Shown here in pieces: positions 1-11,315 of a stretch of 64,000 bases of DNA. Positions within the stretch are counted from its first letter, which is position 1. Every line of letters begins with the position of its first letter. A program made the position numbers and the translations under genes. The stretch lies in contig NC_134103.1 of the NCBI RefSeq assembly GCF_000715075.1, forward strand, positions 71,673,519-71,737,518, given 5' to 3'. The notes beneath the pieces were generated by a model. The model saw nothing but the letters and a program-made list of their open reading frames with translations. It did no database searches and was not told where the DNA came from. Source of the stretch: Nicotiana tabacum. Taxonomy: Eukaryota > Streptophyta > Magnoliopsida > Solanales > Solanaceae.

Positions 1-1055
1 ATTTAACTTCACGAATAAAGACAGCTTCGATGAGTTTGGTAACTTCGATTTTAATCAAGGGAACCAAGTCTGACCTAAAGCGCCTTTAGGCTTGTTTAAC
101 AGGGCGAGCACCATTCTTGATGGCAAGGTGATGGACTGATACTTTCAGGTCCAAGAAAGGCATCTCTTTGTATCTCCAAGCAAAGACATCCCTTAATTCC
201 TTGAGCAACTCAATATAAGTGCCTTCTTCATCCACTTCTAGTAAAGCACTTAGGTAGGTGGGTCTTAGTTCTTCATCGGTGCCAAGGTTAACTTCTTTTA
301 AGGCATCAACTGTAGTCTTCACTCTGTCTTGAAGTTTAGGTGGAGCATCTTTGGCATCTTCATCTTCTTGAGGGTCCCCATCATTGAAGGATATATGATA
401 ACATGGTGAAACATCGTCCAATTTCTCGTCATCCTCCATTAGAGATAAAACATCATGCTCTCTTTGTGCAATAACATGATACAAAGAACCCACACTTTCT
501 CAATCTTCGTCACGTTCTTTAGTGTAGACCACAGTGTATGGCTTCACCTTCAGTACCTCATCACAAGAAACCATGCCTTTTGTTTGTCGCTTCATTCTAG
601 AAGGAACCAGACTTTGGAAATCTTTAGATATCTTTTGAATTTTGGGCAAAGCGACTGTTTTTGTATTTCGATAATTTCTCTGGAACTTATTCCCCTTCTT
701 TAATGGATCTCTCAAATACAGAAGTTCTCACAGTTGATTTTCCAAGTCGATCAAAGACAAAAGGCCTGTTAGAAGCGGTAGATTCGTCTTCTACAGTGAT
801 ATAATTGTTGCTCTCCCTTCTTATGGAGATGCGCACTGGTGACGGTTGCTTATATCCCAAACCTTCACGTGGTTGCCTCGTCGCATCTTCTGATGTGAGC
901 TTCCCTAACTTTGATGGCTCATTGGGATTGTATTCAGCTTTTGCAAATAGCCTGTAAGCATTAGGATCAAAAACTTCATATGTTCGCTTTGTAGGGAGTG
1001 CCACATTCTGCAAACGATTTTGGGCTACAAACCCTGCAAGTGGCTTGGATGACAA
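1..1055 (-). pseudogene. Tat copy A pol: protease-RT linker and start of RT
   Basis: Three minus-strand segments (1055-687, 715-500, 493-86) read as one interrupted polyprotein: the stretch after the protease, ending RPVKQA, then after a TAA codon running into the RT N-terminus at the window edge. The linker is acidic and includes DVFAWRYKEMP, a motif that usually precedes RT in Tat polyproteins. Breaks are stop codons near 496-500 and 686-712 and the TAA at about 83-85. The last stop is also present in copy B (about 42810-42812), so it predates the duplication. The catalytic RT motifs lie outside the window in this copy. It is not functional. Confidence 0.82.
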
Positions 1056-1070
1056 CTTTACTGCCTCAAT

Positions 1071-1795
1071 TCATTTTACCGGAAGAGTTAACTCCTTTAG
1101 CATGTTAGTTTGGAGATTAGATGATTCGCCTTCATCTTTCTTTCTTTTAGGGACATATTGGAGTGCAGGACTTACTTTCTTGCCATAAGACGCAGCATCC
1201 CCTCTATGAGATTTATTCTTGTTGGGTTGTACCTCCTCAGTAACAGCTTTGGCTCTACCAGCAATCACCTCAGCTCTTTTAGTTGTGGGCTCGTCATTCT
1301 TGCTTTTCATGCAATCATCAACTTTTAGCTCCTTCATAATGCGGTTCTTCAAGTAAAAATTTGCATCGGCGAAGTGTGACTCAGCCTCGGTGAATGGCTC
1401 ATCATCTGCAACTATCTTCTTCTCGACTTCACCCTCGCAGTACTTCAAACATTGATGGTAGGTAGATGGAACCACTTTATTCTCATGTATCCAAGGCCTT
1501 CCGAGAAAGACGTTGTATAAAGTCTTTGCATCGATAACATGCAGCCATGCACTTGATTGCATATCTTCAATGGTGATTCCCAACCTGATCGCACCTATGG
1601 CTCTTTGCCCCCCTTGGTTGAATCCTTGGATCATCACACGACTTTCTGAGAGTTCGTTCATGGGAATACCAAGTTCTTTCATAGTGCGAATTGGCAAAAT
1701 GTTCACTGAGGATCCTCCATCAACCAAAATTCGATTTACCCTTTCATCACACATATAGCCAACCGGGTACAATGGGTGGTTATGAAGAGTGTCAC
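1071..1795 (-). pseudogene. Tat copy A aspartic protease region
   Basis: A 240-residue stretch open on the minus strand. It holds the retroviral-type aspartic protease signature VDGGSSVNIL at about residues 30-39 (active site D-G-G in place of the usual D-T/S-G, common in Tat elements), and then FLGRPWIHE, the second conserved protease segment. The C-terminal third is a charged linker rich in K and E. The protein would cleave the gag-pol polyprotein. The reading frame continues into gag across the Tekay insertion: codons before and after the 5-bp GTGAC repeat join in frame. The apparent start methionine (about 1808) lies inside the Tekay LTR and is not real. Confidence 0.85.
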
Positions 1796-4521
1796 TGTCA
1801 CGACCCAATTTCTCCCTCCATGAACCGCCGTGACGGCACCTAGTCTCTACGACTAGGTAAGCCTAACACTTTTGCGGGAGTGAAACTAAAGCATGGACAT
1901 TAACTACTGACAGTAACAAATATCTAATAAACAACTAAATGCTACTCGACATGTATAATTATCACCTCTGAAAATGTACAAAATAATTTTCCAAAACCCA
2001 GAATACCGTAAGTCACAAGCTACTAAGAAGTTTTAACCGTTCTATACATTATTTCTACAGAAAGAAGGAAAAATGAACATAGGGGGATAGAGGGGGACTC
2101 CGATGATCTACGGGCGCGAGTAGATGTACCTTGAAGTCTCTAATAAGCAGCAACGACTGCAACTAGTGATGAGGCTGGTAAGATGAACCTAGATGCACAC
2201 GAAAAATATGTGCAGGAAAGGGCGTGAGTACACCATAACGGTACCCAGTAAGTGCCAAGCCTAACCTCAGTCAAGTAGTGACGAGATCAGGTCAGGGCCC
2301 TACTGGTATAAATATAATGAAATAAGACAGAATGAAATATCGCAGAAAAATAAATACGGAAATTTAACAGGAATAGAATCAATGAAAGACAACATCTCAA
2401 AACACAATGATAACAACAGGGGATCTCCCGAGATACCATCTCGTAGTCCCAAATGTAAATGTGCATGGGGTCTCTCGGAATACCGTTCCGTAGTCCCAAA
2501 ATAAATATGCTGGGGGATTTCTCGGAATACCGTTACGTAGTCCCAAAATAAATATGTTGAGCAGGGGGATCTCCCGGAATACCATTGCGTAGTCCCAAAG
2601 TAAATATGCAGTACAGGGGGATCTTCCGGAATACCGTTCCGTAGTCCCAAAGTAAATATGCAGCGCAACCAACCGAAATAACAATTATAGAAAGAAATCC
2701 TACATTTTAGACTAAGTTCAAGTCAAGGAAAACAGGACATTTCACTAAACATGCTGCACAAAGTTCAAATAGGTAGTTAAATAAGTAGGCATGATGTTCT
2801 AGCCTAAACATGATAGTTACATATGCTAGTGTTTCAAATAAGGAGAAAACAAGTTATGACTTAGTGAAAAACGAAGTTTTACAACAAATAGCCCGTGTAC
2901 GTATTCATCACCTCACGTACACGACGCTCACATATCAAACAGTACCAAATCCTAAGGGTAGTTCCCCCACACAAGGTTAGGCAAGCCACTTACCTCGAAC
3001 CAAGCTCAATCAATAAGTCACAATGCCTTTTCCACGAATATCCGGCTCCAAGTGGTCCAAATCTAGCCAAAATCAAATACATAGCATAAATATAACTACA
3101 AGAAACTAATCTAGCTAATGAAATCAAAGCTAACGCAAGAAATTGAAAAATCCCTCAAAAAGCCTTCCCGGGCCCACGTCTCGGAATTGGGTAAAAGTTA
3201 CCAATTAAGAACACACATTCGCTCACGAGATCACTCGTACCAAAATTATCCAAATCTGATGTCTAAATCCCACTCAACACTCAAAAATTCGGTTGGGTAA
3301 TGTTTCCCCCATTCTTCCAACTTTCTCACTCAAATTCCTTAATTAAATGGAGAAAACGATCATAGATTAATGAAATACAACCAAAAACAAGTTAGAAATC
3401 GTTACCCCAAAGATTTCTCTAAAAATCCCTCAAGAAATCTCCTTCTCCCGAGCTCAAAAATCAAATTTGTGAAAATGAACCTCAACCCTCGATTCTGCCC
3501 CTTTTCTGCCCAGTGATCTTCCCATTTGCGGGCCATGGGTCGCACCTACGACGCCGCATCTGTGGAAAATCCCTCGCAGGTGTGTAAATCACTTAAGATG
3601 GCTGGGTCAGCATCTGCGCCAGTAGGGGTCGCACCTGCGCATGCACGCCTGCGGAACACTGTCCGCTTCTGTGGTCTTCCTTCGCGCCTGCGAATCCTTG
3701 GGCGCATCTGCGGGCATCACAGATGCGGAAATTCCTCGCTCGTGCGACCCTTGGTCAAGCCTACAAATTCCGCATCTGTGCCTACTCCTCCGCACGTGCG
3801 AGCCCGCACCTGTAGGATCCCCCCTGCAGGTGCGAAACACCAGAACCAGCAAAAACTCAGCAACTTCCCTAAGTCCAAAATTCATCCGTTAATCATCCGA
3901 AACACACCCGAGACCCCCGGGACCTTAACCAAATATACCAACCAATCCTAAAACACCATACGAAATTAGTCGACCTCAAATCACATCAAACAACGCTAAA
4001 ATCACGAATCACCCTCAAATTCAAACTTAAAGAACTTGAAACTTCCAAATTCGACAACCGATGCCGAAACCAACCAAACCACGTCCGATTGACCTCAAAT
4101 TTTGCACACAAGTCATATTCAACAATACGGACCTACTCCAACTTCCAGAATCGGAATCCGACCCCGATATCAAAAATTTCACTACCAGCCCAAAACTCCA
4201 AAAATTTAACTTTCGCCATTTCAAGCCTAAATGAGCTACAGACCTCCAAAACACAATCCGGACATGCTCATAAGACCAAAATCACACAACGAAGCTAACG
4301 GAATTGATGGAATTCCATTCTAGAGTAGTCTTCACACAGTTCCGACTACGGTGCCAATCCTAAGGCTTAAACCTCTATTTAGGGACTAAGTGTCCCAAAA
4401 CACCCGAGAAAACCCAAAACGAAACCTCCCAGCAAGTCACAATAGCAGAAAAAGATGTGGGAGAAGCAGTTAATAGGGTATCGAGGCTATAACTCTCAAG
4501 ATGACCGGGCGGGTCATCATA
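1796..4521 (-). repeat. Tekay copy A 3' LTR
   Basis: Starts TGTCACGACCC and ends GGTCATCATA on the plus strand, so the ends are short inverted repeats. Within it are: the conserved hairpin block (2192-2268); five tandem units of about 50 bp at 2419-2665, each holding GGAATACCGTT and GTAGTCCCAAA; a splice-donor-like ACTTACCTC (AG|GTAAGT on minus) at 2988-2996; and a CpG-rich field of CGCACCTGCG/CGCATCTGCG motifs at about 3520-3840. Open frames here (for example 2300-2684 minus and 3526-3951 plus) are translations of these repeats, not genes. Confidence 0.92.
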
Positions 4522-4536
4522 TCCTCCCCCTCTTGA
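4522..4536 (-). other. Tekay copy A polypurine tract
   Basis: On the minus strand AAGAGGGGGAGGA immediately precedes the 3' LTR, as expected for the primer of plus-strand DNA synthesis. Just upstream (4545-4556) is TTCGAGGACGAA, the codons for FEDE at the end of pol, which is also retained in the non-coding element at 17699-28279. Confidence 0.85.
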
Positions 4537-4541
4537 AACAA

Positions 4542-4995
4542 TCATTCGTCCTCGAACGAGTATAGAGACATACCTAAAGCGGTGAAAAGATGAGAATAAC
4601 GATTGCGCATATCCTGCTCGGTCTCCCAAGTCGCCTCCTTGACCGGCTGACCCCACCACTGAACATTTACTGATGCAATGTTCTTTGACCTCAGCTTCCT
4701 GCCTGTCCAAAATGGCCACTGGCTCCTCAATGTAGGATAGATCCTTGTCCAATAGGACTGAGCTGAAATCCAACACATGAGACGGATCTCCGTGATACCT
4801 CTGGAGCATCGAAACATGAAATACCAGATGAACACTTCCTAGGCTGGGAGGTAAGGCAAGCTCATAAGCAACCTCCCCAACTCGCCGCAACACCTCAAAT
4901 GGGCCAATAAACCTTGGGCTCAGCTTGCCCCTCTTTCTGAACCTCATAATGCCCTTTATAGGTGAAACCTGAAGCAGGACCCGCTCTCCCACCAT
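4542..4995 (-). pseudogene. Tekay copy A: integrase C-terminus and chromodomain
   Basis: The segment starting at 4995 contains the integrase C-terminal motif KLSPRFIGPFEVLRRVGEVA, then VHLVFHVSMLQRY, and ends in DLSYIEEPVAILDR. The chromodomain follows in a different frame (KLRSKNIASVNVQW, then ATWETEQDMRNRY), so a small deletion near 4700 has shifted the frame inside the linker. Copy B carries the same shift. Chromodomains bind modified histones and steer integration to heterochromatin (family knowledge). The pol end is FEDE-like at 4545-4556, just before the polypurine tract. Confidence 0.88.
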
Positions 4996-5830
4996 GAATG
5001 CAACATCCCGAACCTTCCGGTCCGCATAGCTCTTCTATCTGGACTGGGTTGTGTGAAGTCTGTCCTGTATCACCTTCACCTTGTCAAAGGCATCCTGAAC
5101 CAAGTCCATACCCAATAATCTGGCCTCGCCCTACTCGAACCAACCCACTGGGGATCGACACCACCTACCATACAGAGCCTCATACGGTGCCATCTGAATG
5201 CTGGACTGATAACTGTTGTTGTAGGAAAACTCCACAAATGGCAAGAACTAATCAAAAGAACCTCCAAAATCCATCACACACGCACAGAGCATATCCTCAA
5301 GAATCTGAATAGTATGCTCGGACTGCCCTTCCGTCTGAGGGTGAAAAGCTATGCTCAACTCCACCCAAGTACCCAACTCATGATGTATGGCTTTCTAGAA
5401 CCGCAATGTAAACTCTGTGCCCCTGTCAGAGATGATAGATACCGGCATGCCATGAAGTATGATAATCTCTCGGATATAAAATCGAGCCAGCTGCTCGGAA
5501 GAAAAGGTAGTCATCACCGGAATGAAATGAGCTGACTTGGTCAGCCTGTCCATAATCACTCAAACTGCATCAAATTTCCGCTGAGTCCGTGGGAGTCCAA
5601 CAACGAAACCCATAGAGATCCGCTCCCATTTTCACTCTGGAATCTCTATCTTCTGAATAACCCACCCGGTCGCTGATGCTCATACTTCAGCTGCTGGCAA
5701 TTTAGACATCTAGCCACATACTCTACTATGTCCTTCTTCATCCTTCTCCACCAATAATGCTGTATCATGTCCTGATACATCTTTGTGGCACCCGGGTGAA
5801 TGGAGTACCGCGAGCTGTGAGCCTCCTAGA
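4996..5830 (-). pseudogene. Tekay copy A integrase core, fragmented
   Basis: No single open frame covers this stretch, but conserved integrase pieces are readable on the minus strand: the zinc-binding segment around 5690-5780 (VARCLNCQQ), the first catalytic Asp region VIMDRLTKSAHFIP (about 5510-5550), the second in [10 protein letters not shown] (about 5410-5440), the catalytic Glu in TEGQSEHTIQ (about 5290-5330), and VEFSYNNSYQSSI (about 5200-5240). Stop codons and frame changes separate them. The product would have inserted the cDNA into the genome. Integrase and reverse transcriptase were parts of one polyprotein. Confidence 0.8.
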
Positions 5831-7325
5831 GAATAAACTCACGCAACCCGTCCACATTGGGCACACATACCCTGCCCTGCATCCTCAATGCACCATCCTC
5901 CCCAATAATGACCTCTTTAGCATCATCGTGCTGGACCGTGTCCTTAAGGACAAGCAGATAGGGGTCATCATACTGACGCTCCCTGATACGATCATAAAGA
6001 GAAGACCGAGAGACCACATAAGCTAATACTCGACTTGGCTCAGAAATATCTAATCTCACAAACTGGCTGGCTAAGGCCTGAACATCTAATGCCATAGGCC
6101 TCTCTGCTACTGGTAGATATGCTAAAATCCCCAAACTCTCTGCCCGGTGACTCAAAGCATCAGCCACCACATTGGCCTTCCCCGGGTGGTACAAAATAGT
6201 GATGTCATAATCCTTAAGCAGCTCTAACCACCTCCTCTGACGCAAATTAAGATTCTTCCACTTGAATAGATGCTGCAAACTCCGGTGATCAGTGTAGATT
6301 TCATAAGGAACGCCGTACAAATAGTGCCTCCAAATTTTCAAGGCATGAACAATAGCTGCTAGCTCAAGGTCGTGGACAAGATAATTCTTTTCATGCACCT
6401 TCAGTTGTCTGGACGCGTAGGCAATCACCCTACGGTCCTGCATCAACACCGCGCCGAGGCCAACTCACGACGCATCACAATAAACTGTATAAGACCCCGA
6501 ACCTGAAAGCAATACCAATACTGGGGCTGTGGTCAAAGCTGTCTTGAGCTTCTGAAAGCTCTCCTCACACTCCTCTGTCCACTTGAACGGAGCACCCTTC
6601 TGGGTCAGCCTGGTCATAGGTGCTGCAATAGAAGAAAATCCCTCAACAAACCGCCCTGCCAACCCAAGAAAACTCCGGATCTCTGCAGCTGAGGACGGTC
6701 TGGGCCAACTCTGCACTGCTTCCACCTTCTTCGAATCCACCTTGATCCCCTCACTTGACACAATATGACCCAAAAATGCCACGAAATCTAACCAGAACTC
6801 GCATTTTGAGAACTTTGAATACAACTTCCTTTCTTTCAAAGTCTGAAGCATCGTCCTCAGGTGCTGCTCATGATCCTCCTGAGTCCAGGAATACACTAGA
6901 ATGTCATCAATGAATACGATGATGAAAGAATCAATATAGGGCCGGAACACACTGTGCATCAAATGCATAAAGGCTACTGGGGCATTGGTCAGCCCAAATG
7001 ACATCACAAGGAACTCGTAATGGCCATACTGAGTCCTGAAAGTAGTCTTCATGATATCTGGCTCCCGAATCTTCAACCGATGATAACCTGAATGTAAGTC
7101 AATCTTGGAAAATACTTTGGCACCCTGTAGCTGATCAAATAGGTCATCAATACGAGGCAAGGGATATATGTTCTTCACTGTGACTTTGTTCAACTGGAGA
7201 TAATCAATACACATACGCATAGAACCATATTTTTTATTCACAAACAACACAGGAGCACCCCAAGGTGACACACTGGGCAGAATGAAGCCCTTATCAAGCA
7301 ACTCCTTCAACTCAGGATGAGCCAT
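5826..7325 (-). pseudogene. Tekay copy A reverse transcriptase and RNase H
   Basis: The RT segment 7325-6465 (286 residues) is open, with [50 protein letters not shown] and the catalytic [10 protein letters not shown] (Y/F-x-D-D type). The RNase H segment 6449-5826 carries [23 protein letters not shown] (catalytic Glu) and [12 protein letters not shown] (catalytic Asp). They are separated by one TGA right after YCDAS at about 6462-6464, shared with copy B. Apart from that stop, this is the best-preserved coding block of the Tekay pair. The methionine at 7325 is internal to the original polyprotein. Confidence 0.92.
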
Positions 7326-8451
7326 ATGGTATGGAGGAATAGAGATGGACTAAGTGCCCGACAAAAAATCAATGCCGAAAACAGACTGGAACAATACTTG
7401 TAATGACAGAGTTGGAAGAAACTGCCTCTAAATGAGCCAGAAGAGCATAATACCTGGCCTGAGGCACGAGCTCCAGAATAAGAACCAGTCTCTCGAGACC
7501 TCTTGGCCTCTCTCTCCTCTTGGTCCCGGACAAGCATGCCCTCCAATCTCCTAGCAATACTCACAACCTGCTGGTAAGGAATATCAATCTCCAGCTCCCT
7601 GGCCATACTAATCCTGATACTGGGGTGGAGTCCCTCAATAAATCGTCGAACCTTCTCTCGAACTGTGGCAACCAAGGCCGGTTCATGTCGGGCCAAATCA
7701 CTGAAGCGGACTGCATACTCTGACACAGTCATAGCACCCTGGCGCAGCTACTCAAACTCCACGCGCCATGAGTCCCTGAAACTCTGAAAGACATACTCTC
7801 TCAAAAATATGTCCGGGAACTGAGTCCAGGTAAGTGCAGCTGCCTCATCCGGACTGCTACACCCATAGTACAGAGAATACGATGACACTCCTCCAGAAAA
7901 CCCTGAGCTTCATCTGTAGCCAATCCGCCGAAGGTAGGTGGGTGGTACTTCTGGTACCTCTCAAGTCTCAGTTGCTCCGCCTCAGGAGCTGTTGTCCTAG
8001 TCTCATGCTGAACCGGGGCTACCGGCGGCATAGGAATGAACTCTGGGGCCTGATCAACCTGGACCCTCTACTCAGGAGTGTGGGCTGCGGGAGTCTGTGC
8101 CCCTCCCCCGGCCTGAGATGTGGCGGGAGCTAACGGAATCAATCCAGCCTGAGCTAAGGTGCTGAACATGCTCACGAACTGGGCTAGAGTCTCCTGGAGG
8201 GCTGGTGCAGCAATATGAACCTCTGGTGCCTGCCCTCTAGCTGGAACTGCTGGGGGCTCCTCAATCGGAGCTCGCGCGGGTGCTCTGGCTGCACCGTGTG
8301 GCCGTACTCTACCCCGGCCCCGGCCTCTACCGGCTCTAGCAAGGAGCGTGGGCGCCTGGTCGTGAGATCCTCCGGTACGGGTCCTCACTATCTGTGGGAA
8401 AGAATAGAATAGAGAATTTTTAGAATTTGATGCCAATAACTCGCACGACAA
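7326..8451 (-). pseudogene. Tekay copy A gag, with fused remnant of protease
   Basis: Three segments on the minus strand (8451-8068, 8031-7801, 7732-7327) make up gag. There is an N-terminal Arg/Gly/Pro-rich part, then ERYQKYHPPTFGG and FLEECHRILCTMG (start of the retrotransposon gag core), and finally MTVSEYAVRFSDLARH and FIEGLHPSIRISMARELE. The frame then reaches residues resembling the start of the protease (SNSVITSIVPVC, at about 7380-7420) and jumps almost directly to the pre-RT segment. The CCHC zinc knuckle and most of the protease are absent, an internal deletion shared with copy B. Gag would form the virus-like particle. Confidence 0.85.
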
Positions 8452-8504
8452 GGAATCAAAGAAGTATGTTTGTTTCTAACAGTTCCATAGCCTCCTGAAA
8501 ATAG

Positions 8505-8593
8505 GTACAGACGTCTCCGCACCGATCCGCAAGACTCTAATAAACTGTCTTGTGACTCAAGACTCCTATGAACCTAGAGTTCTGATACCAACT
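8505..8593 (-). other. Tekay copy A primer-binding site and leader
   Basis: Immediately inside the 5' LTR the minus strand reads TTGGTATCAGA (8590 down to 8581), matching the initiator-Met tRNA primer site TGGTATCAGAGC except at its end. The next 80 bases (to GTACAGACGTCT at 8505) are clearly similar to the leader of the non-coding element at 25204-25293 and nearly identical to 51233-51321. They may carry a packaging signal (inference). Confidence 0.82.
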
Positions 8594-11315
8594 TGTCACG
8601 ACCCAATTTCTCCCTCCGTGAACCGTCGTGATGGCACCTAGTCTCTACGACTAGGTAAGCCTAACACTTTCGCGGAAGTGAAACAAAAGCATGAACATTA
8701 ACTACTGACAGTAACAAATATCTAATAAGCAACTAATTGCCACTCAGCATATACAATTATCACCTCTAAAAATATAAAAAACAATTTCCCAAAACCCGGA
8801 ATACCGTAAGTCACAAGCTACTAAGAAGTTTAAACCGTTCTATGCATCATTTCTACAGAAATAAGGAAAAATGAACATAGGGGGATAGAGGGGGACTCCG
8901 AGGATCTGCAGGCACAAGCAGATATACCTTGAAGTCTCCAAAAGTCAGCAGCGACTGCAACTAGTGATGAGGCTAGTAAGATGAACCTGGATCTACACAC
9001 GAAAAACATGTGCAGGAAAGGGCGTGAGTACACCACAACGGTACCCAGTAAGTGCCAAGCCTATCCTCGATCGAGTAGTGACGAGATCAGGTCAGGGCCC
9101 TACTGGTATAAATATAATGAAATAAGACAGAATGAAATATCGCAGAAAAATAAATACGGAAATCTAATAGGAATAGAATCAATGAAAGACAACAGATCAA
9201 AACACAGTGATAACAACAGGGGATCTCCCGAGATACCGTCTTGTAGTTCCAAACGTAAATGTATAAGGGGATCTCCTGGAATACCGTTCCATAGTCCCAA
9301 AATAAATATGCTGGGGGATCTCTCGGAATACCATTACGTAGTCCTAAAATAAATATGCTCAGCAGGGGGATCTCCCGGGATGCAGTTCCTTAGTCCCAAA
9401 GTAAATATGCAGTACAGGGAGATCTCCCGGAATACTGTTCCGTAGTCCTAAAGTAAATATGCAGCACAACCAACCGAAATAACAATTACAGCAAGAAATC
9501 CTATATTTTAGACTAAGTTCAAGTCAAGGAAAATAGGAGATTTCACTAAACATGCTGGACAGAGTTCAAATAGACAGTTAAACAAGTAGGCATGCTGTTC
9601 TAGCCTAAACAGGATAGTTACATATGCTAGTGTATTTCAAATAAGGAGAAAACAAGTTATGACTTAGTGAAAAATTGAGTTTTACAACAAATAGCCCGTG
9701 TACGTACTCGTCACCTCACGTACACGGCGCTCACATATCAAAGATTACCAAATCCTAAGGGGAGTTCTCCCACACAAGGTTAGACAAGCCTCTTACCTCG
9801 AACCAAACTCAATCAATCAGTCATATGTCTTTCCCACGAATATCCGGCTCCGAGTGGCCCAAATCTAGCCAAAATCAATTACATAGCATAAATATAACTA
9901 CAAGAAGATCTAATGAAATCAAAGCTAACGCATGAAATTGAAAAATCGCTCAAAAAGCCTCCCCGGGCCCACGTCTCGGAATCGGATAAAAGTTACCAAT
10001 TAAGAACACACATTCGCTCACGAGATCACTCGTACCATTTTAATTATCCAAATCTGATGTCTAAATCCCACTCAATACTCAGAAATTCGGTTGGGGAATG
10101 TTTTCCCTATTCTCCCAACTTTCTCACTCAAATTCCTTAATTAAATGGAGAAAACGTACCATAGATTAATGAAATACAACAAAAAACAACTTAGGAATCG
10201 TTACCCCAAATCTTTCTCTGAAAATCCCTCAAGAAATTGCCTTCTCTCGAGCTCAAAAATCAAATTTGTGAATATGAACCTCAACCCTCGATTCTGCCCC
10301 TTTTCTGCCCAGCGATCTTCGCACTTGCGGGCCATGGGTCGCACCTGCGATGCCGCATCTGCGAAAAATCCCTCGCAGGTGCGGAAATCACTTAAGATGG
10401 CTGGGTCCGCATCTGCGGCAGTGGGGGACGCACCTGCGCGCCTGCGAAACACTGTCTGCTTCTACGGTCATCCTTCGCGCCTGCGAATCCTTGGACGCAT
10501 AAGCGGGCATCGCAGATGCGTAAATTCCTCGTACCTGCGACCACTAGTCAAATCTCCGAATTCTGCATCTGTGCCTGTTCCTCCGCACGTGCGAGCTCGA
10601 ACCTGCGGTCTCCCCCCGCAGGTGCGAAACAACAGAACCAGCAAAAACTCAGCAATTTCCCTAAGTCAAAAATTCATCCTTTAAGCATTCGAAACACACC
10701 CGAGACCCCCGGGACCTTAACCAAACATACCAACCAATCCTAAAATACCATACGAACTTAATAAAGCCCCCAAATCATATCAAACAACGCTAAAATCACG
10801 AATCACCCTCCAATTCGAACTTAAAGAACTTGAAACTTACAAATTTGACAACAGATGCCGAAACCAACCAAACCATGTCCGATTGACCTAAAATTTTGCA
10901 CAAAAGTCATATTCAACACTAAGGACCTACTCCAACTTCCGGAATTAGAATCCGACCCCGATATCAAAAATTCAACTACCGGCCCAAAACTCCAAAAATT
11001 CGACTTTCGCCATTTCAAACCTAAATGAGCTACGGACCTCCAAAACACAATCCGGACACGCCCCTAAGCCCAAAATCACACAACAAAGCTAACAGAATCG
11101 ACTAAATTCCATTTCAGAGTTGTCTTCGCATAGTTCCGACTACGGTGCTAATCCTAAGGCTTAAACCTCCATTTAGGGACTAAGTGTCCCAAAACACTCC
11201 AAAACACCCAAAACAAAACCTCCCGGCAAGTCATGATAGCAGAAAAAGATATGGGAGAAGCAGTTAATAAGGGATCGGGGCTATAACTCCGAAGACGACT
11301 GGCCGGGTCGTCATA
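8594..11315 (-). repeat. Tekay copy A 5' LTR
   Basis: 2722 bp, starts TGTCACGACCC and ends GGGTCGTCATA. It aligns along its length with 1796-4521 but with visibly more differences than between either LTR and its counterpart in copy B, so the insertion is older than the duplication. It carries the hairpin block (about 8990-9068), the 50-bp tandem units (about 9218-9465), and a CpG-rich CGCACCTGCG field (10320-10630). The splice-donor-like site here reads AG|GTAAGA (about 9791-9800) instead of GTAAGT. Confidence 0.92.

Larger units (their letters stand above)
1796..11315 (-). mobile_element. Tekay/Del-type chromovirus nested in Tat copy A
   Basis: A complete but defective Ty3/gypsy element of 9520 bp with two LTRs of about 2.72 kb (1796-4521 and 8594-11315), flanked by the perfect 5-bp target duplication GTCAC (1791-1795 and 11316-11320). 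On the minus strand the order is 5' LTR, initiator-Met-type PBS, gag, remnant of protease, RT, RNase H, integrase, chromodomain, polypurine tract, 3' LTR. The chromodomain places it among chromoviruses, and the long LTRs and gene order fit Tekay/Del. Coding is broken by stops and frameshifts, and most of the protease is deleted, so it is not autonomous. Confidence 0.93.

Noticed and set aside
2287..2684. Overlapping ORFs in three frames with repeated WDYG/FREIP peptides
   Set aside because: They are read from the ~50-bp tandem units of the Tekay LTR, recur in every LTR copy and overlap in different frames.
3526..3951. ORFs over the CpG-rich part of Tekay LTRs (also 10145-10684, 46254-46679, 52872-53411)
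   Set aside because: High-GC repeats suppress stop codons on both strands. They are open on both strands at once and lie inside LTRs.
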